Shown: one piece after another, positions 55,015 through 63,279 of the stretch
How the letters are laid out: each line of letters starts with the position of its first letter
Position numbering within the stretch: position 1 is the first letter of the stretch
Assembly: GCF_900111095.1 (NCBI RefSeq)
Contig: NZ_FOGB01000001.1
Location: forward strand, 62,001-126,000
Direction of reading: 5' to 3'
DNA from: Amphritea atlantica
GTDB taxonomy: Bacteria; Pseudomonadota; Gammaproteobacteria; Pseudomonadales; Balneatricaceae
Length of the DNA stretch: 64,000 bases
Made by a program: the position numbers and the translations under genes
The notes under the pieces: model-generated
The model's database searches: none
What the model saw: the letters and a program-made list of their open reading frames with translations, nothing else
What the model was told of the DNA's origin: nothing

Positions 55015-55231
55015 AATATGGGTGTGTTTTTGTAGTAAACGCATTGAAAACCGTTTGCGAACTGCCTGTCGCTGTCATCGGGAAAACTCAGGAAGACGGC
55101 AAGGCCGTGGTGGCAGCGGTTGCAGAGCGTTGCACTACTGTTTGAGCCCGGCCGTTGGTTTGGCAGAGCTTTCAGAAGAGGGTAAAGCCGTAGGGCTGTT
55201 TTCATAATGTGGATACAAGAGTTAATGTATT

Positions 55232-55241
55232 TTGTGGACAA
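55232..55241. promoter_or_regulatory. TTGTGGACAA variant palindrome upstream of the NCS2 permease
   Basis: It differs from TTGTATACAA at two central bases and lies about 120 bases before the permease start. The TNGTNNACNA pattern is kept, so it may be a weaker site of the same regulator. Confidence 0.45.
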
Positions 55242-55360
55242 TGTTATTTGTCTGGATTACTTTTATAACTCGTTGGACAAACAGTCTGGCTGATCGCTTG
55301 TGAAAACCCTGTTGCCTAATAGGTTGCAGGGGACCAATAACAATAAATAGGTATGTCACA

Positions 55361-56833
55361 ATGGCAAATCAGAGTTCCAAAATTCATCTGATCTTCGGTT
55401 TGGAAGATAAGCCGGGGGTTGCCGTATCAACCTTTGCGGCTTTGCAGCATGTACTGGCAAGTTTTATCGGCATAATCACCCCGACACTGATTGTTGGCGG
55501 TGTGTTGGGGCTGGGCAGTGAGGTGCCCTATCTGGTCAGCATGGCGTTGATAGTTTCCGGTATAGGAACCTTTATTCAGGCGCGTCGAATTGGCCCGGTG
55601 GGATCGGGGCTTCTTTGTGTGCAGGGCACCAGCTTCGCTTTTCTCAGCTCTATCCTGGCGGCGGGCTTTATTGTCAAAGGCAAGGGCGGTGGCCCGGAGG
55701 AGATCCTTTCAACCATTTTCGGCGTCTGTTTTTTTGGCGCGTTTGTGGAGATATTTCTGAGCCGCTTTATCGATAAGCTGAAACGGATTATTACCCCGGT
55801 GGTTACCGGCACTATAATCACGCTGATCGGCCTGTCACTGATTAAGGTGTCGATGACCGATATTGCCGGAGGCTTCGGGGCCAAAGATCTGGGTGCCCCG
55901 GTGAATCTTGCGCTGGCAGGCGTTGTGCTGATTACTATCGTTATCTTTAATCGTTTTCAGGTGCAGATGTTACGTCTGAGCGCGGTGATAATTGGCCTGA
56001 CATTTGGCTTTCTTGTCGCCTGGTCGATGGGTAAGGTTGATTTCAGCGGTTTGAATGAGGTGGCGCTGATCGCGATTCCTGTGCCGTTTAAGTATGGTTT
56101 CAGTTTCGATTTTGCGGCGTTTCTGCCCATCGCTATTATCTACCTGATTACCGCGCTGGAAACCACCGGTGACCTCACGGCGAACAGTATGGTGTCAAAC
56201 CAGCCGGTGTCCGGGCCGGTGTATGTTAAGCGAATCAAAGCCGGTGTACTGGCCGATGGCTGCAATTCGGCGATCGCTTCATCGCTGAACAGTTTGCCGA
56301 TGACCACGTTCAGCCAGAATAACGGGGTGATTCAGCTGACCGGTGTCGCCAGTCGCCATGTGGCGCTGTTTATTGCTGGTATTCTGGTGTTACTGGGATT
56401 GTTTCCGGTGATCGGCGGGGTATTGCAGCAGATGCCAAAACCGGTACTCGGTGGTGCCACTCTGATTATGTTTGGTACCGTAGCGATGGCAGGGGTTAAG
56501 ATTATCTCCCAGGCGGGTCTGAACCGCCGTAATATGCTGATCACCGCGATCTCTATCGGTCTGGGACTGGGGGTGGCATCTGTACCAGAAGTATTGTCCG
56601 CGATGCCGGCGACACTGAAAAATATTATCGGTTCGCCGCTGACCATTGGTGCACTGGCAGCCATTATCCTGAACTTCATCCTGCCAACCAATATGGATGG
56701 CGAAGAGGTTGAAGAGACAGAGGTCGAGGGTGCTGAAGACAATGCTTGCAGAGAATCTGCATCAGAGACGGCTGTAGACACTATGACCCCTCAGGGACAA
56801 AAGCCCTCGCTGTGTTCCAGTGTTAATAGTTAG
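55361..56833 (+). CDS. NCS2 urate/xanthine permease
   Basis: A 490-residue permease of the nucleobase-ascorbate branch of NCS2, with about 12-14 hydrophobic segments. Signature regions are FAALQHVLASFIGIITPTLI near the start, ALETTGDLTANSMVSNQPV, and the motif SLNSLPMTTFSQNNGVIQLT, in which the QNNGV pattern is typical of urate/xanthine carriers such as UacT, UapA and PucJ. Its long charged C-terminal tail (about 40 residues) is of no known meaning. It is divergent from xdhA and followed by the 8-oxoguanine deaminase gene, so urate or xanthine is the likely cargo. Confidence 0.88.
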   Translation: MANQSSKIHLIFGLEDKPGVAVSTFAALQHVLASFIGIITPTLIVGGVLGLGSEVPYLVSMALIVSGIGTFIQARRIGPVGSGLLCVQGTSFAFLSSILAAGFIVKGKGGGPEEILSTIFGVCFFGAFVEIFLSRFIDKLKRIITPVVTGTIITLIGLSLIKVSMTDIAGGFGAKDLGAPVNLALAGVVLITIVIFNRFQVQMLRLSAVIIGLTFGFLVAWSMGKVDFSGLNEVALIAIPVPFKYGFSFDFAAFLPIAIIYLITALETTGDLTANSMVSNQPVSGPVYVKRIKAGVLADGCNSAIASSLNSLPMTTFSQNNGVIQLTGVASRHVALFIAGILVLLGLFPVIGGVLQQMPKPVLGGATLIMFGTVAMAGVKIISQAGLNRRNMLITAISIGLGLGVASVPEVLSAMPATLKNIIGSPLTIGALAAIILNFILPTNMDGEEVEETEVEGAEDNACRESASETAVDTMTPQGQKPSLCSSVNS

Positions 56834-56872
56834 TGTTGCCCGTCATATTTAATAAATGAGTTTACTAACGGA

Positions 56873-58231
56873 GTGAAGACGTTGAACAGTTCCCGGCGTA
56901 TCTGGATTAAGAACCCTCTGGCAACACTGGATAGTGAGTGTGCTGGCGGGGTGGTGATAGAGGGACAGACGATTGTTGCAGTGCTGGCCAGTGGCACATC
57001 ACCGGTTCAGCCTGTGGATGAGGTGTTTGACGCCCGCGAACATGTCCTGTTGCCGGGACTGATTAACAGTCATCACCACTTTTATCAGACCCTCACCCGG
57101 GCATTTCCCCAGGCGCTGAATAAATCCCTGTTCAGCTGGCTGAAAAGCCTCTATCCCGTATGGGCTAAGCTGGGAGAGGAGATGATTGAAGTGTCGACTC
57201 AGGTGGCGCTGGCCGAGTTGCTGCTGTCCGGATGTACTACCGCCAGTGATCATCACTACCTGTTTCCTCAGGGGCTGGAAAACGCTATCGATATTCAGAT
57301 GGCGCAGGCTGAAAAACTGGGTGTCAGGGTGCATCTGACCCGTGGCTCGATGAGCCTGGGCGAAGAGGATGGAGGCTTGCCGCCCCAGTCAACAGTGCAG
57401 AGTGAAGAGGCTATTCTGGATGATTGCGAACGTCTGATAAGCCAGTATCATCAGTCCGAAGCGGGGGCGATGAGCCGGGTTGCACTGGCGCCCTGTTCAC
57501 CGTTTTCGGTTAGCGAAAGTCTGATGCGGGCCAGCGCTGAGCTGGCACAAAAATATGATGTGCGACTGCATACCCATCTGGCTGAAACCCATGATGAAAC
57601 GGCGTTCTGTATCAAGATGTTTGGTCTGCGGCCACTGGACTATCTGGAGAAGGTTGGCTGGCTGACTGACCGGGTATGGCTGGCTCACGGCATCCATTTT
57701 AATGACAATGAAGTGCGTCGTCTGGGGGCTGCGGGAACCGGTATCTGCCACTGCCCATCCTCCAATATGCTGTTGGCGTCAGGCTTGTGTCCGACACTGG
57801 ATCTTGAAGCGGCGGGTAGCCCAGTGGGGCTGGGGGTGGATGGTTCGGCTTCCAACGATGGCTCGAACATGATTCAGGAGGTGCGTCAGGCATTCCTGCT
57901 GGGTCGCCTCAAGTACGATGCATCTGAGATTACCCATCAGAAAGTACTGTCCTGGGCGACTGAAGGCTCTGCCCGCTGTCTGGGCCGGGATGATCTGGGA
58001 TCACTTAAAGTGGGGCAGCAGGCCGATATCGCCCTGTTCAAACTGGATGAGCTACGCTTTGCCGGTGCTGGCGATCCATTGGCGGCGCTGGTGCTCTGCG
58101 GTGCCCATCAGGCCGACCGGGTGATGGTGGCTGGCCGGTGGCGTGTGATTGACGGTGCCATCGTCGATTACGATATCGCGCAATTAATCCAGCGACAGAA
58201 AGCACTGGCAAGAAAACTGGCCGCCAACTGA
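56873..58231 (+). CDS. 8-oxoguanine deaminase-like amidohydrolase
   Basis: A 452-residue amidohydrolase distinct from GuaD. LLPGLINSHHHFYQTLTRAF bears the metal histidines, TTASDHHYLFPQG and RVHLTRGSMSLGEEDGGL are features of the 8-oxoguanine deaminase subgroup (PA0142-like), and LHTHLAETHDET, WLAHGIHFNDNE and GLGVDGSASNDGSNM follow. The subgroup also deaminates related triazines and isoguanine. 8-oxoguanine would give urate directly, by-passing xanthine dehydrogenase. The start is GTG 56873 or TTG 56882. It follows the NCS2 permease by 40 bases. Confidence 0.82.
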   Translation: MKTLNSSRRIWIKNPLATLDSECAGGVVIEGQTIVAVLASGTSPVQPVDEVFDAREHVLLPGLINSHHHFYQTLTRAFPQALNKSLFSWLKSLYPVWAKLGEEMIEVSTQVALAELLLSGCTTASDHHYLFPQGLENAIDIQMAQAEKLGVRVHLTRGSMSLGEEDGGLPPQSTVQSEEAILDDCERLISQYHQSEAGAMSRVALAPCSPFSVSESLMRASAELAQKYDVRLHTHLAETHDETAFCIKMFGLRPLDYLEKVGWLTDRVWLAHGIHFNDNEVRRLGAAGTGICHCPSSNMLLASGLCPTLDLEAAGSPVGLGVDGSASNDGSNMIQEVRQAFLLGRLKYDASEITHQKVLSWATEGSARCLGRDDLGSLKVGQQADIALFKLDELRFAGAGDPLAALVLCGAHQADRVMVAGRWRVIDGAIVDYDIAQLIQRQKALARKLAAN

Positions 58232-58413
58232 TCAGCCACGCGGTCTGATACTGTCCGCTGCATCCCCGTAGCGGACATAACCCTTACTACCCTGTGTAAT
58301 TTTACCCCGTCATGCTGGCCACAACTGGCCGGCAGGGCAACGCTCGTTTTAAAAAACGCGTTTGCAAAAAAGTGTGTCTGAAAACTGAAAATATAACAAT
58401 AAGGAAACCTAAG

Positions 58414-59139
58414 ATGAAAATAGCACCAATGTCTGTCAGTGTAGTTGCCGGAGCGATGCTCTCAACACTCTCTATGTCGGCCTCTGCCGAGATGCTGTGG
58501 AGCTCGTTCAGTCTCACTTATCTGAACGGTAGCGATTATGAGGTGGGCGATCCGGACCGTCAGGTGGTGACGGTTGAACATGCCAGCGGTCATAGTTGGG
58601 GCGATAACTTCTTCTTCCTCGACCGGCTGGAATCGGATAATGGTAACAGCGAAAACTATATGGAGCTGTCACCCCGGCTGAGCTTGTCCAGTCTGACCGG
58701 TAATGATCTCTCGTTTGGCCCAGTGAAAGATGTGCTGCTGGCAGGCACCTGGGAGAGCGGGGAGGGCTTTGATAACTTTCTTGCCGGAGTGGGCGTCAGT
58801 CTGGATGTGCCGGGATTTCAGTACTTTAATGCCAACCTGTATCGTGCCAATAACGATAAGTCATCCAATGATACTCAATTGACCCTCACCTGGGGACTAC
58901 CATTTTCGCTGAGCGATGCGGAGTTTCTTTATGATGGTTTTATCGACTGGACCACGTCTGAGTCGGATAAAGCCTCGGAGATGAACTTCACTTCGCAGCT
59001 GAAATGGAATGCCGGCAAGCTGATCGGTACCAAAGCCCCGGTGTATGTTGGTGTGGAGTATGCCTACTGGAACAATAAGTTTGGTATCGATGGCGTTGAC
59101 GAGCGTAATCCGGCACTGCTGTTGAAGTGGCATTTCTGA
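58414..59139 (+). CDS. Tsx-like nucleoside-specific outer membrane channel
   Basis: A 241-residue protein: signal peptide (VVAGAMLSTLSMSASA) and a 12-stranded-type beta barrel pattern with aromatic girdles, starting WSSFSLTYLNGSDYEV and ending with PALLLKWHF, whose terminal Phe is typical of outer membrane proteins. FFFLDRL and the region around it match the nucleoside-channel Tsx family. It would bring nucleosides into the periplasm. ATG 58414 was chosen for the AAGGAA upstream and the resulting signal peptide. Its place among the purine genes supports the role. Confidence 0.78.
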   Translation: MKIAPMSVSVVAGAMLSTLSMSASAEMLWSSFSLTYLNGSDYEVGDPDRQVVTVEHASGHSWGDNFFFLDRLESDNGNSENYMELSPRLSLSSLTGNDLSFGPVKDVLLAGTWESGEGFDNFLAGVGVSLDVPGFQYFNANLYRANNDKSSNDTQLTLTWGLPFSLSDAEFLYDGFIDWTTSESDKASEMNFTSQLKWNAGKLIGTKAPVYVGVEYAYWNNKFGIDGVDERNPALLLKWHF

Positions 59140-59203
59140 TTGGTCCCACTTAAAACATCGCGCAGTTTTGCGTGTAATCCCGGCGCTTAGCCATCACGTT
59201 GTA

Positions 59204-59249
59204 TAACAATCTGCTGATGCCTCCCCCTTCGGCATCCGGCAGATTGTTA
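59204..59249. other. Strong hairpin after the Tsx-like gene
   Basis: TAACAATCTGC and GCAGATTGTTA form an 11-bp stem, with GATGCC/GGCATC extending it inward. No T-run follows, so it is a mRNA-end or regulatory structure rather than a canonical terminator. Confidence 0.5.
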
Positions 59250-59316
59250 TCGATGGCATAGCGCCCTCTCATACTTCGCTTATGGTTTTTATCTGAGTAC
59301 TTTTGAGAATCTCCCG

Positions 59317-60249
59317 ATGGTGTCCAGTGATGTTTTGTCGTGGCCAGGCCTTTTGTGGCGAACCCCGTTCCTGCAAGGTGTATTAACCAGTTTCAGCCAG
59401 ATTATGTTGCAGCATAACCGCTGGACCGGTTTGCTGTTTATCCTCGCCGTGGCGATTCAGGCACCGATCATGGCGGTTGCGGCCGTTCTAGGCTGCGTGG
59501 TTGAACAGCTCTGTACCCTGACGCTGCTCATTCAGTCGAATCGTCAGCATAATCAGTTGGGGCAGGGACTGTATGGCTTTAATGGTGCGCTGGTGGGGCT
59601 GGCGGTGAGTTGTTTATGGCCGTTAAGCGGGCCGCTGGTGTTAATGCTGACGGTCGCCGTTACGTTGCTTGCCACGATCATCGGGCGCGGTTTACAACGA
59701 CTGGACTGCGCTACCTATACCTCGCCGTTTATTTTGTCGGTCTGGCTGTTGTGGCTGCTTTTCACTCCCCAGCCGATGGTCCAGTCCGGCTTACCTGATA
59801 TCGTTGACCCGGGAGTGCCAGGCATCGTGACTGGGCTGCTCAGCGGTGTTATGTCGGCTGTTGGGCAGGTGCTGTTTCTCAATAGTAGTGTCAGTGGGGC
59901 GCTGCTGTTAGCGGGTCTGTTTATCGCCTCGAGAGCGGCTACCCTGGCTGTGGTAGGCGCGGTGACTCTGAGTCTGGTGATTTCGTTGTTGCTGGAGTTC
60001 CCGATGGTTCAATCCCAGTCGGGTGTATACAGCTATAACGCTGTGCTGGTGATTCTGGCGTTGCACCAACGCAGTCATCTCCGGCCACTGGCTTTCGTCT
60101 GCGGTGTACTACTGGCGGTGTTGCTGAGTCGTTTGCTGCAATTCTTTGATGTTATGCCCCTGACCGCACCCTTTGTGCTGAGTGTCTGGACGGTATTCTG
60201 CCTTTTTCCGAAGCCTGATCGCGCAAGAGTATTCGAGGAGGTATCCTGA
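59317..60249 (+). CDS. Urea transporter (UT family)
   Basis: A 310-residue membrane protein with two homologous halves of about five hydrophobic segments. LGQGLYGFNGALVGLA corresponds to the UT family's conserved loop, and YTSPFILSVWLLWLL and LTAPFVLSVWTVF are the repeated PF-W motifs of the channel. UT proteins allow urea to cross the membrane down its gradient. Allantoicase and ureidoglycolate lyase encoded nearby release two urea per purine, and no urease is seen in the window, so this channel could release urea or import it for use elsewhere. Confidence 0.85.
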   Translation: MVSSDVLSWPGLLWRTPFLQGVLTSFSQIMLQHNRWTGLLFILAVAIQAPIMAVAAVLGCVVEQLCTLTLLIQSNRQHNQLGQGLYGFNGALVGLAVSCLWPLSGPLVLMLTVAVTLLATIIGRGLQRLDCATYTSPFILSVWLLWLLFTPQPMVQSGLPDIVDPGVPGIVTGLLSGVMSAVGQVLFLNSSVSGALLLAGLFIASRAATLAVVGAVTLSLVISLLLEFPMVQSQSGVYSYNAVLVILALHQRSHLRPLAFVCGVLLAVLLSRLLQFFDVMPLTAPFVLSVWTVFCLFPKPDRARVFEEVS

Positions 60250-60364
60250 AAACAGGGTAATGGCGACGGAATACCATCGTTAAAATATACCGTTATGCTC
60301 AAATTCCGATACAGAAATGGCGGTCCGGTTGTTATGATGGCAGGCGTTATCGACAGAGTATGAA

Positions 60365-60940
60365 ATGATGGAAAAAACATATCTCGATGCCCAGACGCTG
60401 CTGGAAGACTCATTCCGCTTAGGGGCAAAAATTATTAATGATGGTTTCAGACCCACCTATATTATTGCTATCTGGCGGGGAGGCACCCCCATTGGGGTGG
60501 CGGTACAGGAGTTTCTCGCCTACTACGGTATTCAGAGTGACCATATTGCCATTCGAACCTCCTCATACAGTGACGGTATCGATGGCCGGTCTAAAGCGGT
60601 GAAGATCCATGGTATGGATTATCTGATCAAGAATATCCAGGCCACAGACAGCCTGCTGATTGTTGACGATGTTTACGATACCGGGCTGACAATTCAGGCG
60701 GTGATCAAAGAGCTGAAACTGAAATGCCGCCTCAACACACCGGAAGATATCCGCATCGCAGTACCCTATTTTAAGCCGGCACGGAATAAAACCGGGGTTG
60801 ACCCTGAATATTATCTCCATGAAACCGAAGCCTGGCTGAAATATCCCCACTCACTTGAAGGGCTGACCGTGGATGAGATTAAGACCCACCGGCCGGAGTT
60901 GTTTGACATCATTGGTGATCTGATTCCCCGGGTGGGCTAA
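60365..60940 (+). CDS. Purine phosphoribosyltransferase, copy 1
   Basis: A 191-residue PRTase-fold protein. The PRPP-binding motif is LLIVDDVYDTGLTIQ, and the early pattern IIAIWRGGTPIGVAVQE and the later YFKPARNKTGVDPEYY are shared with the copy that follows. It resembles hypoxanthine phosphoribosyltransferases of the type found in marine gammaproteobacteria and would salvage hypoxanthine or guanine to nucleotides. The motif reads DDVYDTG instead of the DDVYGSG of copy 2, which may mean different activity. ATG 60365 or 60368. Confidence 0.8.
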   Translation: MMEKTYLDAQTLLEDSFRLGAKIINDGFRPTYIIAIWRGGTPIGVAVQEFLAYYGIQSDHIAIRTSSYSDGIDGRSKAVKIHGMDYLIKNIQATDSLLIVDDVYDTGLTIQAVIKELKLKCRLNTPEDIRIAVPYFKPARNKTGVDPEYYLHETEAWLKYPHSLEGLTVDEIKTHRPELFDIIGDLIPRVG

Positions 60941-60982
60941 AGGCAAAACAGGAGGCCGTTCCCGATTGGGAGGGGGAGTATT

Positions 60983-61558
60983 GTGGAAAAACAGTATATT
61001 AATGAACAGGAACTGATCTGTGACTCGTTTCGCTTGGGCGCTCAGATCTTTGAAAGCGGTTATCGCCCCGATTTCATCGTTGGCATCTGGCGGGGTGGCA
61101 GTACCGTCGGTATCTATGTGCAGGAGTGCCTGCAATACCTGGGGGTGAAAACCGACCATATCTCTATTCGCACCTCCTATCGCGGGTTGCCCGGTTATCA
61201 GTCGATGATCGAAGGGGAGGGGAATATTAAAGCCCATGGTTTGCGCTATCTGCTGGAAAACCTGAATCGTGATGACAAGTTGCTGATTGTTGATGATGTT
61301 TACGGCTCGGGCAAAAGCATTGATGCGGTCATCACCCAGCTGTCTCAGCGGGCTAAGCGTAATATGCCGGTGGATGTGAAAGTCGCTGTACCCTGGTTCA
61401 AACCGGCCAATAACCGGACACAACGGGTGCCTGATTTCTATATCCACACCTCCGATAAGTGGCTGGTGCTGCCCTATGAGATGGTTGGGTTAACGGAAGC
61501 GGAGATCTTTGCCAATAAGCCCGGTATGCAGGCCATTATGGAGACAGTAAAGATCTGA
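60983..61558 (+). CDS. Purine phosphoribosyltransferase, copy 2
   Basis: A 191-residue paralogue of the previous gene with GTG start after GGAGG. The PRPP motif LLIVDDVYGSGKSID is near canonical, with IVGIWRGGSTVGIYVQE and WFKPANNRTQRVPDFY in the matching places. It is 43 bases downstream of copy 1, so the pair arose by tandem duplication and has diverged. Probably hypoxanthine or guanine phosphoribosyltransferase; the division of labour is unknown. Confidence 0.8.
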   Translation: MEKQYINEQELICDSFRLGAQIFESGYRPDFIVGIWRGGSTVGIYVQECLQYLGVKTDHISIRTSYRGLPGYQSMIEGEGNIKAHGLRYLLENLNRDDKLLIVDDVYGSGKSIDAVITQLSQRAKRNMPVDVKVAVPWFKPANNRTQRVPDFYIHTSDKWLVLPYEMVGLTEAEIFANKPGMQAIMETVKI

Positions 61559-61656
61559 CCGTGCTGTAACGGAGATGATCTGTAAAGAGTTTCACTTAAA
61601 TGTTGAAATTCCTTTATCATATGCGCCCGTAAAAACAGGCATACCGAGGATTTATC

Positions 61657-62922
61657 ATGAAGTTTTCAGCATTAGATCTGGCTCCTGAGATTCAGCAGGC
61701 CCTGGATGCCTGTGGTTATAGTCAGATGACTCCCGTTCAGGAGCAGGCGATTGTCCCCGCTCGCCGGGGTAAAAACGTCTTAGCGAACGCCCAGACCGGC
61801 ACCGGAAAGACCGCTGCATTTGCGCTACCTATCCTGCAACAGATGCATGATCACCCTAAACCCACCGAGTCAGGTTGCCCACGCACACTGATTCTGACCC
61901 CAACCCGGGAACTGGCTGAACAGCTGGCGGATACGATTAAGCGTTATGCTCAGTTTCTGCCGCTGAAAATTCTTGCCTTATATGGCGGCGTTAACATGGA
62001 TAGTCAGCAGAAAAAGCTGAAAGCGGGCGTTGATATTGTGATCTCCACACCGGGGCGTCTGCTTGAGCATGTGGTGCAGTGTAACGTCAGTCTGGCGAAA
62101 GCGGAGTTTGTGGTACTGGACGAGGCCGACCGGATGCTGGATATGGGCTTTATTGCTGATGTCACTACTCTGCTGCAACAGACCGCGAAAAAACGCCAGA
62201 CTCTGATGTTTTCGGCGACGATCTCTCCCCGGGTGAATGAGGTTGCCAGGCAACTGATGACCCCCTACGAAACGGTTCGGGTGGCAAAACTGAATGCCAC
62301 CGCAGATACCGTGGAACATGTTGTCTATCCGGTGGAAGAGAAACGCAAGGCGGATCTGTTTGCTGAGCTAATTAATAAGCACCAGTGGTTTCAGGTGCTG
62401 GTGTTTACCAGCACCAAAGCTCAGGCTGATTCGCTGATGGTGGATCTTAAGATTGATGGTATCTCTGCGGCGATCTGTCATGGTGACAAGTCGCAGGGGT
62501 CCCGTCGTCGTGCGATTGCTGACTTTAAAGAGGGCAAGATTCAGGTACTGGTGGCGACAGAGGTGGCGGCCCGTGGTCTGGATATTCAGGGGCTGGAGCT
62601 GGTGGTTAACTTCAATCTTCCCTATCTGGCGGAAGATTATGTACACCGGATCGGTCGCACTGGTCGGGCCGGTGCTCAGGGCAAAGCGATCTCTTTTGTC
62701 AGTCGCGAAGAGGAGCGCGCCCTGGATGATATCGAACGTCTGATCGGCAGCCGTATCCAGCGTATCTATATGCCGGGCTACGAAGTGGGCAGTCGCGATG
62801 GCCTGCGAAAAAAGCTGGGTAAAAAGATCCACCGACCGCGCACCAATAAAGCCGGGCGGACCAAGATTATCCGCAGTAAAAGTGGCACAGCAAAGCCCGC
62901 AGCGAAGAACCGTAAGAAGTAA
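61657..62922 (+). CDS. rhlE: DEAD-box RNA helicase RhlE-type
   Basis: A 421-residue DEAD-box helicase. The Q motif region GYSQMTPVQEQAI, Walker A ANAQTGTGKTAAF, PTRELAEQ, DEADRMLDMGF, SAT, FTSTKAQAD, ARGLDIQGLE and HRIGRTGRAG are all in order. A basic tail (KKLGKKIHRPRTNKAGR and more) follows. RhlE proteins remodel RNA and ribosome assembly intermediates. It is unrelated to the purine genes before it. Confidence 0.93.
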   Translation: MKFSALDLAPEIQQALDACGYSQMTPVQEQAIVPARRGKNVLANAQTGTGKTAAFALPILQQMHDHPKPTESGCPRTLILTPTRELAEQLADTIKRYAQFLPLKILALYGGVNMDSQQKKLKAGVDIVISTPGRLLEHVVQCNVSLAKAEFVVLDEADRMLDMGFIADVTTLLQQTAKKRQTLMFSATISPRVNEVARQLMTPYETVRVAKLNATADTVEHVVYPVEEKRKADLFAELINKHQWFQVLVFTSTKAQADSLMVDLKIDGISAAICHGDKSQGSRRRAIADFKEGKIQVLVATEVAARGLDIQGLELVVNFNLPYLAEDYVHRIGRTGRAGAQGKAISFVSREEERALDDIERLIGSRIQRIYMPGYEVGSRDGLRKKLGKKIHRPRTNKAGRTKIIRSKSGTAKPAAKNRKK

Positions 62923-63279
62923 GAGCTATCCGCCGTTGTTAGTGACTCGAACGCCACAAAGAGCGTGACTTGCTCGTGGCTCGCAAAGGCCTTCTATATT
63001 GTTTTGATAGTAAGAGTTTTAGTTAATAGCTTTGTAAGCAAGTTGTTGCATGGGGTTGGTGAAGGGCATGAGCAACGAGTCACCGCTGTAATCGCTTCAG
63101 GGGCGATTAAGTATTGCATGGGTAGTGTCGGTGGAGTTGCGTACTCTGTACTTTACAGAATACGCCAGTCATGGAGGCAGACACTGATGTTATATAACAC
63201 TGACATAAAGCATTGGTATAATGCTGTCTCTACTTCACAATTCACTCTCTCGGCGTCCACTCTATAAAAGGATTTATAT
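62923..63279. other. Intergenic region between rhlE and lipoprotein gene
   Basis: No convincing gene; a 100-codon frame at 62965 lacks family similarity and a ribosome site. The last 100 bases carry the lipoprotein promoter area, with AAAGGA 8 bases before its ATG. Confidence 0.45.

Noticed and set aside
54839-55241. Minus-strand frames of about 79 codons and a plus-strand frame at 55022 in the xdhA/permease divergent region
   Set aside because: They overlap the operator sites, have weak codon quality and no ribosome sites.
62965-63267. A 100-codon frame between rhlE and the lipoprotein gene
   Set aside because: It lacks a ribosome site and similarity and overlaps the expected lipoprotein promoter area.
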